Positions 36,106 to 44,971 of a DNA stretch of 64,000 bases are shown here, one piece after another (position 1 is the stretch's first letter; the number at the start of each line of letters is the position of its first letter). The position numbers were made by a program, and so were the translations under genes. The stretch spans positions 204,318-268,317 of the forward strand of contig SUXI01000002.1 in the NCBI GenBank assembly GCA_015060975.1, read 5' to 3'. Origin of the DNA: Bacteroidales bacterium. Its GTDB lineage: Bacteria > Bacteroidota > Bacteroidia > Bacteroidales > Muribaculaceae. The notes under the pieces were generated by a model. That model was not told the DNA's origin. It ran no database searches and saw only the letters and a list, made by a program, of their open reading frames with translations.

Positions 36106-37115
36106 GAATCATTATTGAAAAGAACATACCGTTCATTAAAGGGGTTCTCGACAATCATGCTCGGGTTGAATATCTAAGCCCGGAGGAAATCACAGCCGAA
36201 ACAATGCGCACCACCGATGCTTTGATTTGCCGCACTCGCACACGTTGCGATGCCTCATTGCTTGAAGGGTCACGTTGCTCATTCATTGCCACCGCCACAA
36301 TAGGCACCGACCACATCGACCTCGACTATTGTCATCGACACGGCATTAGAGTTGCCAATGCTCCCGGCTGTAACGCCCCGGCTGTAGCTCAATATGTCTT
36401 TGCCTCATTGGCTCATGTTATTGATCGTCCTCTTAATGAATATACGATAGGCATAGTGGGAGTGGGACATGTGGGTGGCATTGTGGAACGATGGGCTGAG
36501 CAATTGGGCATGCGGGTACTCGTATGCGACCCACCTCGCGCCGAGATTGAACGCAACGACAACTTTGTGTCACTCAATGATATCGCACTCAACTGCGATA
36601 TTATCACATTCCACACACCATTGACTGTCAACGGCAAATACCCCACACACCATATATGTTCTGATGGTTTCTTAAACAGTCTTTCACACAAGCCTATCAT
36701 CATCAATTGCGCTCGCGGTGGTATTTTCGACACCCAAGCGGTAATCAACGCTCTTGAAACAGGGAAAATAGCAAACGTAATTGTTGATTGCTGGGAGGGA
36801 GAACCTCAACTTAACCCCGGTTTGCTTGAAAAAGCCATTATCGCCACTCCACACATCGCAGGATATTCACGAGAGGGAAAAATTCGTGCCACAGCCATGG
36901 CTCTCAATGCCCTTTCAAAGCATTTCGATCTCACAATACCCAATGTGGCACAAGGGATAGCTCCCGGAGCAGTCCAAAATGTCACTTTGCAAGCCATTGC
37001 CAAATCATACAACCCACTTATCGACACACACGCCCTCAAAGCATCTCCCCACGACTTTGAAGCACTCCGCAACAATTACAACTACCGCAACGAAGTTGCC
37101 GAGGTAAATAATTAA
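36096..37115 (+). CDS. pdxB: 4-phosphoerythronate dehydrogenase
   Basis: This 339-residue D-2-hydroxyacid dehydrogenase oxidises 4-phosphoerythronate in the DXP-dependent pyridoxal phosphate pathway. Visible are ATIGTDHIDLDYC, the NAD-binding GIVGVGHVGG (about 120-129) with CDPPR after it, TFHTPLT, NCARGGIFD and the catalytic His in ATPHIAGYS. The spacing after GIDH-type motifs and the C-terminal DFEALRNNY region fit PdxB rather than lactate or phosphoglycerate dehydrogenases. pdxJ, which acts later in the same pathway, lies at 40.8 kb. Confidence 0.92.
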   Translation: MDLRIIIEKNIPFIKGVLDNHARVEYLSPEEITAETMRTTDALICRTRTRCDASLLEGSRCSFIATATIGTDHIDLDYCHRHGIRVANAPGCNAPAVAQYVFASLAHVIDRPLNEYTIGIVGVGHVGGIVERWAEQLGMRVLVCDPPRAEIERNDNFVSLNDIALNCDIITFHTPLTVNGKYPTHHICSDGFLNSLSHKPIIINCARGGIFDTQAVINALETGKIANVIVDCWEGEPQLNPGLLEKAIIATPHIAGYSREGKIRATAMALNALSKHFDLTIPNVAQGIAPGAVQNVTLQAIAKSYNPLIDTHALKASPHDFEALRNNYNYRNEVAEVNN

Positions 37116-37168
37116 TGCTGAATTCACAAATTTATCTAAAAGAGTAGTTATTACTCAAATATTTTTAA

Positions 37169-37176
37169 TACCTTTG
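37169..37176 (+). promoter_or_regulatory. -7 promoter box of the hipBA-like operon
   Basis: TACCTTTG matches TAnnTTTG, 66 bases upstream of the chosen ATG of the antitoxin gene. The transcript start would lie just before the palindrome at 37202-37216. Confidence 0.6.
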
Positions 37177-37201
37177 CAAGTAATACTATTGTATGTTTTA
37201 T

Positions 37202-37216
37202 ATGCCATATTGGCAT
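37202..37216. promoter_or_regulatory. Palindrome, possible operator of the hipBA-like operon
   Basis: ATGCCA TAT TGGCAT is a perfect 6-base inverted repeat with a 3-base centre in the leader, between the promoter box and the ATG. Xre-type antitoxins commonly bind such palindromes to autoregulate; binding here is inference. Confidence 0.45.
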
Positions 37217-37242
37217 TTTATCGATACTATTATATCTCTTAT

Positions 37243-37569
37243 ATGCTATATACATTCGATATAGAAACGCCCGATGAGTTATGCGCTATCCTTGCCGCTA
37301 ATGCAAAACGTCGTCGCCTCGAACGCAATCTTTCTCGCAAAGCGTTATCATTGATGAGTGGAGTGCCTATTTCAACTATCACTAAATGGGAGCAACATCA
37401 CACCATATCACTACAAGCATTTGTTGCCATAGCCAAAGCTCTAGACTACAGCGAAGACATAAAGAAGCTTCTTTCCACTCCACAATACTCTACAATGGAA
37501 GAACTCGAAACAATTAATCGTAACAAGACCCGAAAACGTGGAACCAATGAAATCTGTCAACGCTCTTAA
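37243..37569 (+). CDS. Xre-family HTH antitoxin (HipB-like)
   Basis: This 108-residue protein has a helix-turn-helix DNA-binding domain of the Xre/Cro type (about residues 20-72; LSRKALSLMSGVPISTITKWEQ). It is followed by a basic C-terminal tail (NRNKTRKRGT). I chose the ATG at 37243; the open TTG at 37174 falls inside the promoter box. Its last 23 bases overlap the hipA-like gene, the usual antitoxin-first arrangement. It probably represses its own operon and neutralises the kinase. Confidence 0.85.
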   Translation: MLYTFDIETPDELCAILAANAKRRRLERNLSRKALSLMSGVPISTITKWEQHHTISLQAFVAIAKALDYSEDIKKLLSTPQYSTMEELETINRNKTRKRGTNEICQRS

Positions 37570-38653
37570 TGTGTTGTTTCATAACACCCTTGTAGGTCGT
37601 CTTACAATGACACCCGACGGCTTAAGATGTGCATTTCAGTATGATAAAGATTGGTTGATTAACGGATTTTCAATCTCACCCCTCGACCTCCCTTTAAAAC
37701 CCAACTTATTCATTGCCAAAGAGACTCCTTTTTGGGGTAATTTTGGCATATTTGAGGACAGTTTGCCCGATGGTTATGGTCGATACCTCCTCAATCGAAT
37801 GCTTAAGAAACAAAACATCGATGAAACAACATTAAACCCAATTCAACGATTAAGCATTGTAGGCACATCGGGTATGGGAGCATTATGTTATATTCCCGAA
37901 ATAATGCCTAATGAAAATAAAACACTGCCGTTACTTCATCATTTGCAAGAAATAGCTCTCGACATTTTATCTGAGAAAAGTGATAAAGATATAGACGTGC
38001 TATATTTCAATAGCGGAAATTCGGGTGGGTGTCGCCCCAAATGCCTCTATCACGACCATGAAGGAGAATGGATAGTTAAATTCCGACACACTTACGACCC
38101 TATCAACATGGGAAACATGGAATTTGAGTATAACATTGCCGCTCGCAATTGCGGAATAACAATACCCGATTTCAAACTATTGGAAAATAAATATTTTGCA
38201 ACAAAACGATTTGACATTGACAACTGCGGCAATAGACTTCATGTCGCCACTGCAGGAGCTCTTCTTAACGAATCGATACATCAGCCTATGCTTGATTATC
38301 GCACTTTGCTACAACTCACCGGTTATTTAACTCAAGATCCTCTGCAGGTAGAAGAAATGTACCGACGTATGATTTTCAATATATTAACCGAAAATAAAGA
38401 TGACCACGCCAAAAATTTCAGTTTCATCTACCACAACAATAAATGGCAACTTGCTCCGGCCTATGACCTTACTCATTGTCCGGCAGGGTGCAATGGCGAA
38501 CATGCCACATCGGTAAATATGACTGGAAATCCAACTCTTAACGATGTGATAATCGTAGGACAAAACATCAAAATAAAAAAAGCCCGTTGTTTAGAAATAA
38601 TTTCACAAGTTACAACCGGCTGCGAAAAGGTCAGGAAGAAAGATCTTATATAA
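37547..38653 (+). CDS. hipA: HipA-family serine/threonine kinase toxin
   Basis: This 368-residue protein contains the HipA N-terminal subdomain (LNVLFHNTLVGRL, SISPLDLPL, FGIFEDSLPDGYGR), a Gly-rich SGGCRPKC loop corresponding to the nucleotide-binding and autophosphorylation region, and WIVKFRH with the ATP-binding Lys. The catalytic ENKDDHAKNFSF and the metal-binding LAPAYDLTHC follow. Family members phosphorylate glutamyl-tRNA synthetase or similar targets and cause growth arrest; the target here is unknown. The ATG at 37547 is preferred over a GTG three codons upstream. All catalytic elements are present, so the kinase looks intact although somewhat shorter than E. coli HipA. Confidence 0.9.
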   Translation: MKSVNALNVLFHNTLVGRLTMTPDGLRCAFQYDKDWLINGFSISPLDLPLKPNLFIAKETPFWGNFGIFEDSLPDGYGRYLLNRMLKKQNIDETTLNPIQRLSIVGTSGMGALCYIPEIMPNENKTLPLLHHLQEIALDILSEKSDKDIDVLYFNSGNSGGCRPKCLYHDHEGEWIVKFRHTYDPINMGNMEFEYNIAARNCGITIPDFKLLENKYFATKRFDIDNCGNRLHVATAGALLNESIHQPMLDYRTLLQLTGYLTQDPLQVEEMYRRMIFNILTENKDDHAKNFSFIYHNNKWQLAPAYDLTHCPAGCNGEHATSVNMTGNPTLNDVIIVGQNIKIKKARCLEIISQVTTGCEKVRKKDLI

Positions 38654-38678
38654 CGTTCGAGATAAGAGACGAATCTAT

Positions 38679-39392
38679 TTAACGATATACCGGCCAGCGA
38701 TAGGCATGCAATTGATTGATTAGCTCTCGTTCTTTACCTTCGCAATATTTATTGCATAATTCATGAAAGCGCGGGCTATGGTTCATCTCTGACAAATGAG
38801 CCAACTCATGACACACTACATAATCACGCAAGTGTTGAGGAAGAAACACCAAGATGTAGGATAACGCAATAATACCGTTGGAATCACATCGACCTAACAC
38901 CCGGTGACCATTTGAAATAGTCCATCCTACCGGAGTTTTTTTTAAGGCATGGGCTATTTCTCTTGCTCGTGGCAATAAAATATTTGGAGCCAAGCGCTGA
39001 GCAACGCGACACATCATGTTGCTTATAGCTCGTGATGTATCTATTTTATTGAAATCAAAATCGCTACCCACCTCAACAACCGATTGAGGCATTCGGGCTT
39101 GCGCTATAATTTGATTCGGCGTATGATTTTGTTTTTTGATTGTTATTACCACCCCCTTAAAATCAAATGATTGACCATCATAATACAGTATTTCGGGACG
39201 AGTGGCGTTTAGCTGTGGTGTAAATTGCTCAAGAGCCCTACTCACATCTTCTTCATCAACACCGTATGGAACATTCAAACACACTTTGCCATCCTTCCAA
39301 CGAGCCGAGATGTGTCGGGAATTGTATCTCACCGTCAACCTCACAATCCCCAATGGAGGATAATCAAATTCTGTGCCTGAGATAATATTCAT
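38679..39392 (-). CDS. YgjP-like metallopeptidase-domain protein (DUF45/M48-like)
   Basis: This 237-residue cytosolic protein carries the zinc-peptidase motif VVCHELAHLSEMNHSPRFHEL near residues 185-205 (HExxH plus a downstream His). It is preceded by the ALKKTPVGWTISN segment typical of YgjP/SprT-like proteins. The substrate of this family is not well established. It ends 25 bases from the convergent hipA gene and begins 14 bases after nadK, with which it is probably co-transcribed. Confidence 0.87.
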   Translation of the reverse strand: MNIISGTEFDYPPLGIVRLTVRYNSRHISARWKDGKVCLNVPYGVDEEDVSRALEQFTPQLNATRPEILYYDGQSFDFKGVVITIKKQNHTPNQIIAQARMPQSVVEVGSDFDFNKIDTSRAISNMMCRVAQRLAPNILLPRAREIAHALKKTPVGWTISNGHRVLGRCDSNGIIALSYILVFLPQHLRDYVVCHELAHLSEMNHSPRFHELCNKYCEGKERELINQLHAYRWPVYR

Positions 39393-39406
39393 ATATACTG
39401 ACGTTT

Positions 39407-40282
39407 TTATCTGTTACTATTCACACCCCATAGTAATTTATCGCGCAAAGTGTCGGTAAAACTATGTTTCATTCGTTGCACCACTTTTACCTCAAATGGT
39501 GCTTTTCGTAACTTTATCGTAGTCCCTACCGGCAACGTAACCGACCTGCCATCAAGGCTCACACGATAATTTGTTGCACGCGAAGATGTGGTAACCGACA
39601 ATTCACTCGAATCACGAACCACAAGTGGTCGCATATTCAAAGAATGCGCAGCAATGGGAGAGATGACCCAGTTTGGTGCGGTAGGCTCCAATATAGGCCC
39701 GCCCACCGACAAATTATAACCGGTGCTACCTGTCGGGGTCGATATTATCAACCCGTCACCCATATATGTAGCCAAATCGACATCATTAATGCGTGTGGCA
39801 ACAGAAATCATCGACGACGTATCTTGCTTTAGGATTGCCACCTCATTAAGGGCATAACTCCAATCCATAATCGCCTCTTTGCGCACACTTGTTACCTCAA
39901 TCAAAGAGCGATTCTCTATTTTATACAACCCTTTTGTTAAATCATCAACAGCTGTAATCATCTCATCAACAGTAACATCGGCAAGATAACCAAGGTGTCC
40001 GGTATTTATTCCCAAAATAGGAATTTGTTTCATGCCCACCCATCGCGCCGTGCGCAAAAATGTGCCATCACCACCAATACTTATAGCCATATCGGCCTTT
40101 ACGTCATCCCCCGCAATTATACCATCGACATGAGGTGTTTTTTGCAATAATGTACTCAAATAATTATAAAACGTCGATTCCATCTCAACGGTTATGTCGG
40201 AATGAGACAATACATCAAGGAAATCGGAGAGCCGATTCAAATAATCCTCTTGGTACATATTTCCATATATAGCTATTTTCAT
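39407..40282 (-). CDS. nadK: NAD kinase
   Basis: This 291-residue enzyme phosphorylates NAD to NADP. It shows the GGDGTFLRTAR motif (70-80) with the catalytic Asp, the GINTGHLGYLADV segment, the NEVAI motif, and DGLIISTPTGSTGYNLSVGGP. The length is normal. It is the middle gene of a three-gene minus-strand run between an ACT-like protein and the YgjP-like protein. Confidence 0.95.
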   Translation of the reverse strand: MKIAIYGNMYQEDYLNRLSDFLDVLSHSDITVEMESTFYNYLSTLLQKTPHVDGIIAGDDVKADMAISIGGDGTFLRTARWVGMKQIPILGINTGHLGYLADVTVDEMITAVDDLTKGLYKIENRSLIEVTSVRKEAIMDWSYALNEVAILKQDTSSMISVATRINDVDLATYMGDGLIISTPTGSTGYNLSVGGPILEPTAPNWVISPIAAHSLNMRPLVVRDSSELSVTTSSRATNYRVSLDGRSVTLPVGTTIKLRKAPFEVKVVQRMKHSFTDTLRDKLLWGVNSNR

Positions 40283-40296
40283 CGCTTAAAAATTTA

Positions 40297-40692
40297 TCAA
40301 ATTTCTATATACCGCATCAACTCTCCAATGCGATGACGCATGGTTTCGCCATCGTTTGCATCCTCATGTTCAACCAATATCACATCATAATCATATCGAT
40401 ATAATGAACGTATGATGCGCTCGGCATTATTAACCGCCACCCGCAACTCAACAATCATATCTCCGTTGGGAGTAACATCACCGGTAACATTAAGATTTAA
40501 CAAATGCGCATCACAATCCTCTACCGCCCGCGCCACTATCGAAGCGGCATAATTATCCTTGCGGCATGCTATAACAATGCGGCAAGCATCTTCCACACAA
40601 GGAAACAAGCGTGAGAAATCTTTATTAGAGACAACCTCAAATAACGTATTCGAGGTGTCAATTTGAGTTAATATTTTATCTTTTACGCTCAA
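40297..40692 (-). CDS. Small ACT-like domain protein
   Basis: This 131-residue protein has no ATG near its start; the frame begins best at a TTG at 40692, about 50 bases after a promoter box. The pattern from ACRIVIACRKDNYAASIVARAVED to IRSLYRYDYDVILVE resembles the C-terminal ACT-like part of a CBS-domain protein that, from memory, is encoded between nadK and pdxJ in Bacteroides relatives. The CBS domains are absent here. A regulatory ligand-binding role is possible but unproven. It lies 14 bases upstream of nadK and divergent from pdxJ. Confidence 0.7.
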   Translation of the reverse strand: MSVKDKILTQIDTSNTLFEVVSNKDFSRLFPCVEDACRIVIACRKDNYAASIVARAVEDCDAHLLNLNVTGDVTPNGDMIVELRVAVNNAERIIRSLYRYDYDVILVEHEDANDGETMRHRIGELMRYIEI

Positions 40693-40742
40693 ATCTTTCG
40701 CTTTTTTATTATTTTGAGTTATTTTTGTGGTCTAAATCTTGA

Positions 40743-40750
40743 CAAATTTA
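40743..40750 (-). promoter_or_regulatory. -7 promoter box of the ACT-like protein-nadK-ygjP run
   Basis: On the minus strand it reads TAAATTTG (TAnnTTTG). A TTG on the same strand lies 22 bases further upstream (plus 40773-40775). A plus-strand box TATTTTTG at 40720-40727 could serve pdxJ in the opposite direction. Confidence 0.5.
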
Positions 40751-40820
40751 CGAATAATTCTTTAATCACTATCAATTATTCAACAAGTTAACCCGTCAAA
40801 AAGATTTTTAAAAATAAAAA

Positions 40821-41534
40821 ATGACTAATTTAAGTGTAAATATCAACAAAATCGCGACATTGCGTAATGCTCGTGGTGAAAACCAACCTAATGTGCAACA
40901 AGTTGCCATTGATTGTGAAATTTTTGGAGCAAATGGAATAACCGTTCACCCACGTCCCGATGAACGTCATATCAAATATGATGATGTGTTTAAATTGCGA
41001 CCTCTTGTAAAAACAGAGTTTAACATTGAGGGATATCCTTCAAAAGAATTTATGGATCTTGTGCTGAAAATAAAACCAGAACAAGTCACTCTTGTTCCCG
41101 ATGCACCCGACGCACTCACTTCTTCGGCAGGTTGGCAAGTAGAACCCAACTTGGAATTTCTTACCGGAATAGTTGACACGCTTCGCGATGCCGGGATAAG
41201 AACATCTATATTTGTAGATACCGATATTGACAACATAAAAATGGCGGCAAAAACAGGCGCCGACCGAGTGGAACTATTCACCAAACCATATGCCGACAAC
41301 TATCCCACCAATCCGTCAAAAGCGGTGGAACCATATATTTTTGCAAGTCAAGCCGCCCATAAAGCCGGATTAGGAGTAAATGCCGGTCACGACTTGAATC
41401 TTGAAAATTTACGATATTTTTACGAACAAGTGCCATATCTCAATGAAGTTTCAATAGGACATTCATTGATTTCTGATGCAATTTATCTTGGATTGAAAGA
41501 AACAATAACCCGATATAAAGAATGCCTTAAATAA
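40821..41534 (+). CDS. pdxJ: Pyridoxine 5'-phosphate synthase
   Basis: This 237-residue TIM-barrel enzyme condenses 1-deoxyxylulose 5-phosphate with 3-amino-2-oxopropyl phosphate to pyridoxine 5'-phosphate. It shows [29 protein letters not shown] with the conserved His and Arg, [27 protein letters not shown], and GVNAGHDLN. It is the first gene of an operon with exbB-, exbD- and tonB-like genes, an arrangement I recall as common in Bacteroidales. Together with pdxB at 36.1 kb it supports a full DXP-dependent B6 route. Confidence 0.96.
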   Translation: MTNLSVNINKIATLRNARGENQPNVQQVAIDCEIFGANGITVHPRPDERHIKYDDVFKLRPLVKTEFNIEGYPSKEFMDLVLKIKPEQVTLVPDAPDALTSSAGWQVEPNLEFLTGIVDTLRDAGIRTSIFVDTDIDNIKMAAKTGADRVELFTKPYADNYPTNPSKAVEPYIFASQAAHKAGLGVNAGHDLNLENLRYFYEQVPYLNEVSIGHSLISDAIYLGLKETITRYKECLK

Positions 41535-41558
41535 GGGCAACTATTAAATCATATTATT

Positions 41559-42323
41559 ATGACACTTTTGAATACAGTCCCATCACTTTCTGACGTAGCC
41601 GAAGCGCCTGCCAACACGAGTTTATCGATTTGGGAGTTGTGCCTTGAAGGCGGATTTATCATGATACCTCTCGCTCTATTGTCGGTTATCGCATTATATA
41701 TATTTATAGAACGAGCCTTTTCCATTCACAAGGCAAGCAAATATGATTCCTCATTTATGCGACGCATAAATGATTATGTTCAAGATGGAGAGATTGAAAG
41801 CGCACAAAACTTGTGTCGCGCCAACCCCTCGCCCACATCTCGCCTTATTGCAAAGGGATTATCTCGTATCGGTCGCCCGGCGAATGACATTCTCATTGCC
41901 ATTGAAAACACCGGGAACATCGAAATCGCAAACCTTGGAAAAGGATTGCACTGGCTCTCCACCACTGCGGCAATCGCACCCATGCTTGGTTTTTTGGGAA
42001 CAGTGATAGGTATGGTACAAGCATTCTTCAGCATTGCCAGTTCAGGTAATGCTGCTTCAATTGGTGACTTTGCCGGAGGAATATATACCGCATTAGTCAC
42101 TACGGTAGCCGGTCTTATTGTGGGAATTATAGCACTTTTTGCCTACAACTATCTTGTGGCTCGCTTAAATAAAGTGATGAACAATTTGGAATCACGCACC
42201 ATGGAATTTATGGATTTGCTCAATGAGCCTAAAGAAAACCCCACCTCGCAAAAACCATCGAATATCTCAAAACCAAACAACGAAGATTCAGATAACGAAA
42301 TTTCAGACTATATATGGCGCTAA
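41559..42323 (+). CDS. exbB: ExbB/TolQ/MotA proton-channel family protein
   Basis: This 254-residue inner-membrane protein has a first membrane helix at about 29-48 (GGFIMIPLALLSVIALYIFI), a cytoplasmic loop, and two further helices around 130-150 and 165-190 with the conserved LGFLGTVIGMVQAF and FAGGIYTALVTTVAGL motifs. With ExbD it uses the proton gradient to energise TonB for outer-membrane transport, including SusC-type porters. It overlaps exbD by 10 bases. The acidic C-terminal tail is low-complexity. Confidence 0.92.
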   Translation: MTLLNTVPSLSDVAEAPANTSLSIWELCLEGGFIMIPLALLSVIALYIFIERAFSIHKASKYDSSFMRRINDYVQDGEIESAQNLCRANPSPTSRLIAKGLSRIGRPANDILIAIENTGNIEIANLGKGLHWLSTTAAIAPMLGFLGTVIGMVQAFFSIASSGNAASIGDFAGGIYTALVTTVAGLIVGIIALFAYNYLVARLNKVMNNLESRTMEFMDLLNEPKENPTSQKPSNISKPNNEDSDNEISDYIWR

Positions 42324-42772
42324 AACGACAATTTGAAACAAATGCCTCTTTTTCAATGGCGTCCATGACCGATGTTATTTTCTTGTTGCTTGTGTTTTTC
42401 ATGGTGACATCTACTTTTGTATTCCCAACAGCTCTTGAAGTCAACCTCCCTCAAAGTTCTGAGCAAACAGCCATCAAACCCGGCACAAGAGTATATCTTG
42501 ATGAACAATTGCAAATTTTTGTTTCAAGCAATGGCGAAGAACCTATCGCCATAGAAATAGAGAAACTCATTGCGTTCCTATCAACCGCACAACAACAGCA
42601 TCCCGAAAGTTATATTGCACTCTATGCCGATGAAGTTGTTCCATACGGCAAAGTCGTTGAAATATTAAATTTAGCGGCACAAAACAATCTCAAAATGGTA
42701 CTCGCCACAAAACCCGCGCCGACATCGGCTACTAACGTTGCAACAGAAATCGCCCCCTCTATCCAATTATAA
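42314..42772 (+). CDS. exbD: ExbD/TolR family protein
   Basis: This 152-residue protein has a short cytoplasmic N-terminus, one membrane helix with the conserved MTDVIFLLLVFFMVT (the Asp is the proton-carrying residue), EVNLPQS, and a small periplasmic domain (VPYGKVVEILNLA). It partners the overlapping exbB-like gene in the TonB motor. A tonB-like gene follows 13 bases later. Confidence 0.93.
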   Translation: MALKRQFETNASFSMASMTDVIFLLLVFFMVTSTFVFPTALEVNLPQSSEQTAIKPGTRVYLDEQLQIFVSSNGEEPIAIEIEKLIAFLSTAQQQHPESYIALYADEVVPYGKVVEILNLAAQNNLKMVLATKPAPTSATNVATEIAPSIQL

Positions 42773-42785
42773 TCACCCCTCATAG

Positions 42786-43577
42786 ATGGAATCAAAAAAA
42801 TCACGCATAATAGGACTATTGGGTACGATTATTTTTCATGTGTTGATATTCGTAATAATGTTTTGTTTTGTCATCGAACACACTCCCGACAAAACAAAAG
42901 AATGGCCACCGCGTGATTCAAGCGAAATTTTGTTTTGCGGCGAATATGTAATGTTAGGCAACTTAGAGCAACAACTCCATGAAGAAGCTTCAGAGAATAT
43001 TCACGACGACAACGCTATTGAAATTAATCCTGCAAACGACATTATAAACGCCGGGGAACAAGGGGAACCATCGGCACCTACTACATCAGAAGAGGAATCG
43101 CCTATGAAAGTGGAAGACAAGCCTAACGCCAAAAAGGGACCAACAAAAGAGGAATTGGAAGCACAAGAAAAAGCCCGTTTGGAAAAAGAGAAACAACAAG
43201 AAATAAAAAACCAAATAAAAAACCAATTTGCCGGCAAGAAAAAAAATAACGATAACAATAATGGGAAACAAGGGTCTCCTAATGGCAATAGCGAATCGGG
43301 AACAACAACCGGTGCCCCGGGAACTAATTTAGGAGGTCGCACATTAGCTTACTGGGAGAAGACATCGAGTACAAAATCGGGAACAATAGTAGTAAGTGTA
43401 ACTGTGAATCCTCAAGGCTATGTAATATCAGCCAAAGTATCCTCCGGCTCAGGTGCGGCGTATGCCGATGACGGCACACGCTCACGATGCCAACAAGCAT
43501 CGTTGCGTTGTCGGTTTTCTGTCGCAAAAAATGAGACAGAATCTCAACGAGGAACTATCACATGGCGGTTCAAATAA
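42786..43577 (+). CDS. TonB-like energy-transducing protein
   Basis: This 263-residue protein has an N-terminal membrane helix (about 9-29), an acidic then Lys/Glu-rich coiled-coil segment around 115-150, an Asn/Gly-rich linker and a small C-terminal domain (from about 190; GTIVVSVTVNPQGYVISAKV) of the TonB/TolA C-terminal type. Position after exbB-exbD supports a TonB role. The linker is Lys/Glu/Asn-rich rather than the Pro-Lys/Pro-Glu-rich linker of classical TonB, so TolA-like function is an alternative. Confidence 0.85.
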   Translation: MESKKSRIIGLLGTIIFHVLIFVIMFCFVIEHTPDKTKEWPPRDSSEILFCGEYVMLGNLEQQLHEEASENIHDDNAIEINPANDIINAGEQGEPSAPTTSEEESPMKVEDKPNAKKGPTKEELEAQEKARLEKEKQQEIKNQIKNQFAGKKKNNDNNNGKQGSPNGNSESGTTTGAPGTNLGGRTLAYWEKTSSTKSGTIVVSVTVNPQGYVISAKVSSGSGAAYADDGTRSRCQQASLRCRFSVAKNETESQRGTITWRFK

Positions 43578-43621
43578 CCAGATAATCACAGTTAACTTTA
43601 CCTCTCTTTTATAATTCAGGA

Positions 43622-44707
43622 TTAAAGTTTTTTGAAATAAAAATCAAGAACATCTCGAGCGGCAGTAAAAGAACTTTGCTGGTTTGCAAGCACACGTTTT
43701 TCCCTATCTTCAAGCAATGCCGCCACATCGGCATCATTATAAAAATGGTTGCGCAACTTCTCATTAATAGTTTCATACATCCAATAACGTGCTTGTTGCT
43801 GACGTTTTTGCTCGAAGTGCCCATTGGCTTTTACAAATTCAAAATATCTGTCAATCATTTCCCACACTTCGGCAATGCCAACCTCATAATATCCCGAATA
43901 ACAAAGCACCTCGGGCATCCAACCCGACAATGTGGGAGGGAATAGATGCAAGGCGCTTCTAAATTGGGCTTGCGCCAATCGTGCACGGTCGATATTGTCG
44001 CCATCAGCCTTATTTATAACAATTCCATCGGCCATCTCCATTATACCTCGCTTTATTCCTTGCAATTCATCTCCTGTGCCGGCAAGTTGTATCAACAAGA
44101 AGAAATCCACCATAGAGTGTACTGCCGTTTCACTCTGCCCCACACCCACGGTTTCCACAAATATATTATTATATCCTGCAGCTTCGCATAAAACAATCGT
44201 TTCCCTCGTTTTTCGAGCGACTCCGCCAAGAGAACCTGCTGACGGGCTAGGACGAATGAAAGCTGCCGGATGTACAGACAATTTTTCCATACGGGTTTTA
44301 TCCCCAAGAATACTCCCCTTTGTACGTTCACTTGATGGGTCAATTGCAAGAACAGCCAATTTCCCGCCATCTTTAAGCACATGTAATCCAAACGTATCTA
44401 TCGACGTGCTTTTCCCCGCTCCGGGTACTCCTGTAATACCAATGCGACGAGAATTACCCGAATATGGCAAACATTTCTCAATAACCTCTTGCGCAAGCAC
44501 TTGATGCTCGGGTGACAAACTTTCAACCAAAGTCACTGCACGGCTTAACATTGTCACATCCCCCCTGAGAATACCCTCAACCATCTCTGCCACAGTAGGC
44601 AAGGGTTTGCGGCGTCGGCGCATATAAGGATTTACTACCGGGGGTTGCTCTACCCCATTATTTACCATCAAACCGGTATATTTTTCGTCATTTTCAATAT
44701 GTTCCAT
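43622..44707 (-). CDS. meaB: Methylmalonyl-CoA mutase-associated GTPase MeaB
   Basis: This 361-residue P-loop GTPase protects and loads cobalamin-dependent methylmalonyl-CoA mutase, an enzyme of the succinate-to-propionate route. Visible are the Walker A GITGVPGAGKSTS (90-102), the AIDPSSERTKGSILGDKTRM segment, VETVGVGQSE, and NKADGDN for guanine recognition. I chose the ATG at 44707 (MEHIEND); an open upstream extension of 26 codons is not needed. It is single-gene and converges on the tonB-like gene. The mutase subunits are not in the window. Confidence 0.94.
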   Translation of the reverse strand: MEHIENDEKYTGLMVNNGVEQPPVVNPYMRRRRKPLPTVAEMVEGILRGDVTMLSRAVTLVESLSPEHQVLAQEVIEKCLPYSGNSRRIGITGVPGAGKSTSIDTFGLHVLKDGGKLAVLAIDPSSERTKGSILGDKTRMEKLSVHPAAFIRPSPSAGSLGGVARKTRETIVLCEAAGYNNIFVETVGVGQSETAVHSMVDFFLLIQLAGTGDELQGIKRGIMEMADGIVINKADGDNIDRARLAQAQFRSALHLFPPTLSGWMPEVLCYSGYYEVGIAEVWEMIDRYFEFVKANGHFEQKRQQQARYWMYETINEKLRNHFYNDADVAALLEDREKRVLANQQSSFTAARDVLDFYFKKL

Positions 44708-44942
44708 ATCGCAAGATTTCTTTATCCACAAAAATAAAGAAAAAAAACGATATTCTAAATCCCCAACAAAAAAACTTAAATTCAAAAAGCCATTTAATAA
44801 CCTAATATATTTCCTTTAGAATAATTTTTCTTAATTATTATCTAAACCATTTAAACATAATTTAGTCTAAAAAAATAAATCATTAAATTGTATCTATGTA
44901 AAATTTCACATCACGAAAACATTTTAAATAGATTTTTTGTTG

Positions 44943-44950
44943 TAACTTTG
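44943..44950 (+). promoter_or_regulatory. -7 promoter box of the DUF1573 gene
   Basis: TAACTTTG matches TAnnTTTG, 21 bases before the ATG at 44972. Confidence 0.6.
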
Positions 44951-44971
44951 GCTCATAAAAAAATTACTACA

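Noticed and set aside
37547..38653. HipA possibly truncated at the C-terminus
   Set aside because: It is shorter than E. coli HipA, but the nucleotide loop, catalytic DDH motif and metal-binding Asp are all present and in order.
40720..40727. TATTTTTG as a firm pdxJ promoter
   Set aside because: It matches the box but lies about 94 bases from the ATG in a very AT-rich stretch and has no -33 partner, so I mention it only as a possibility.
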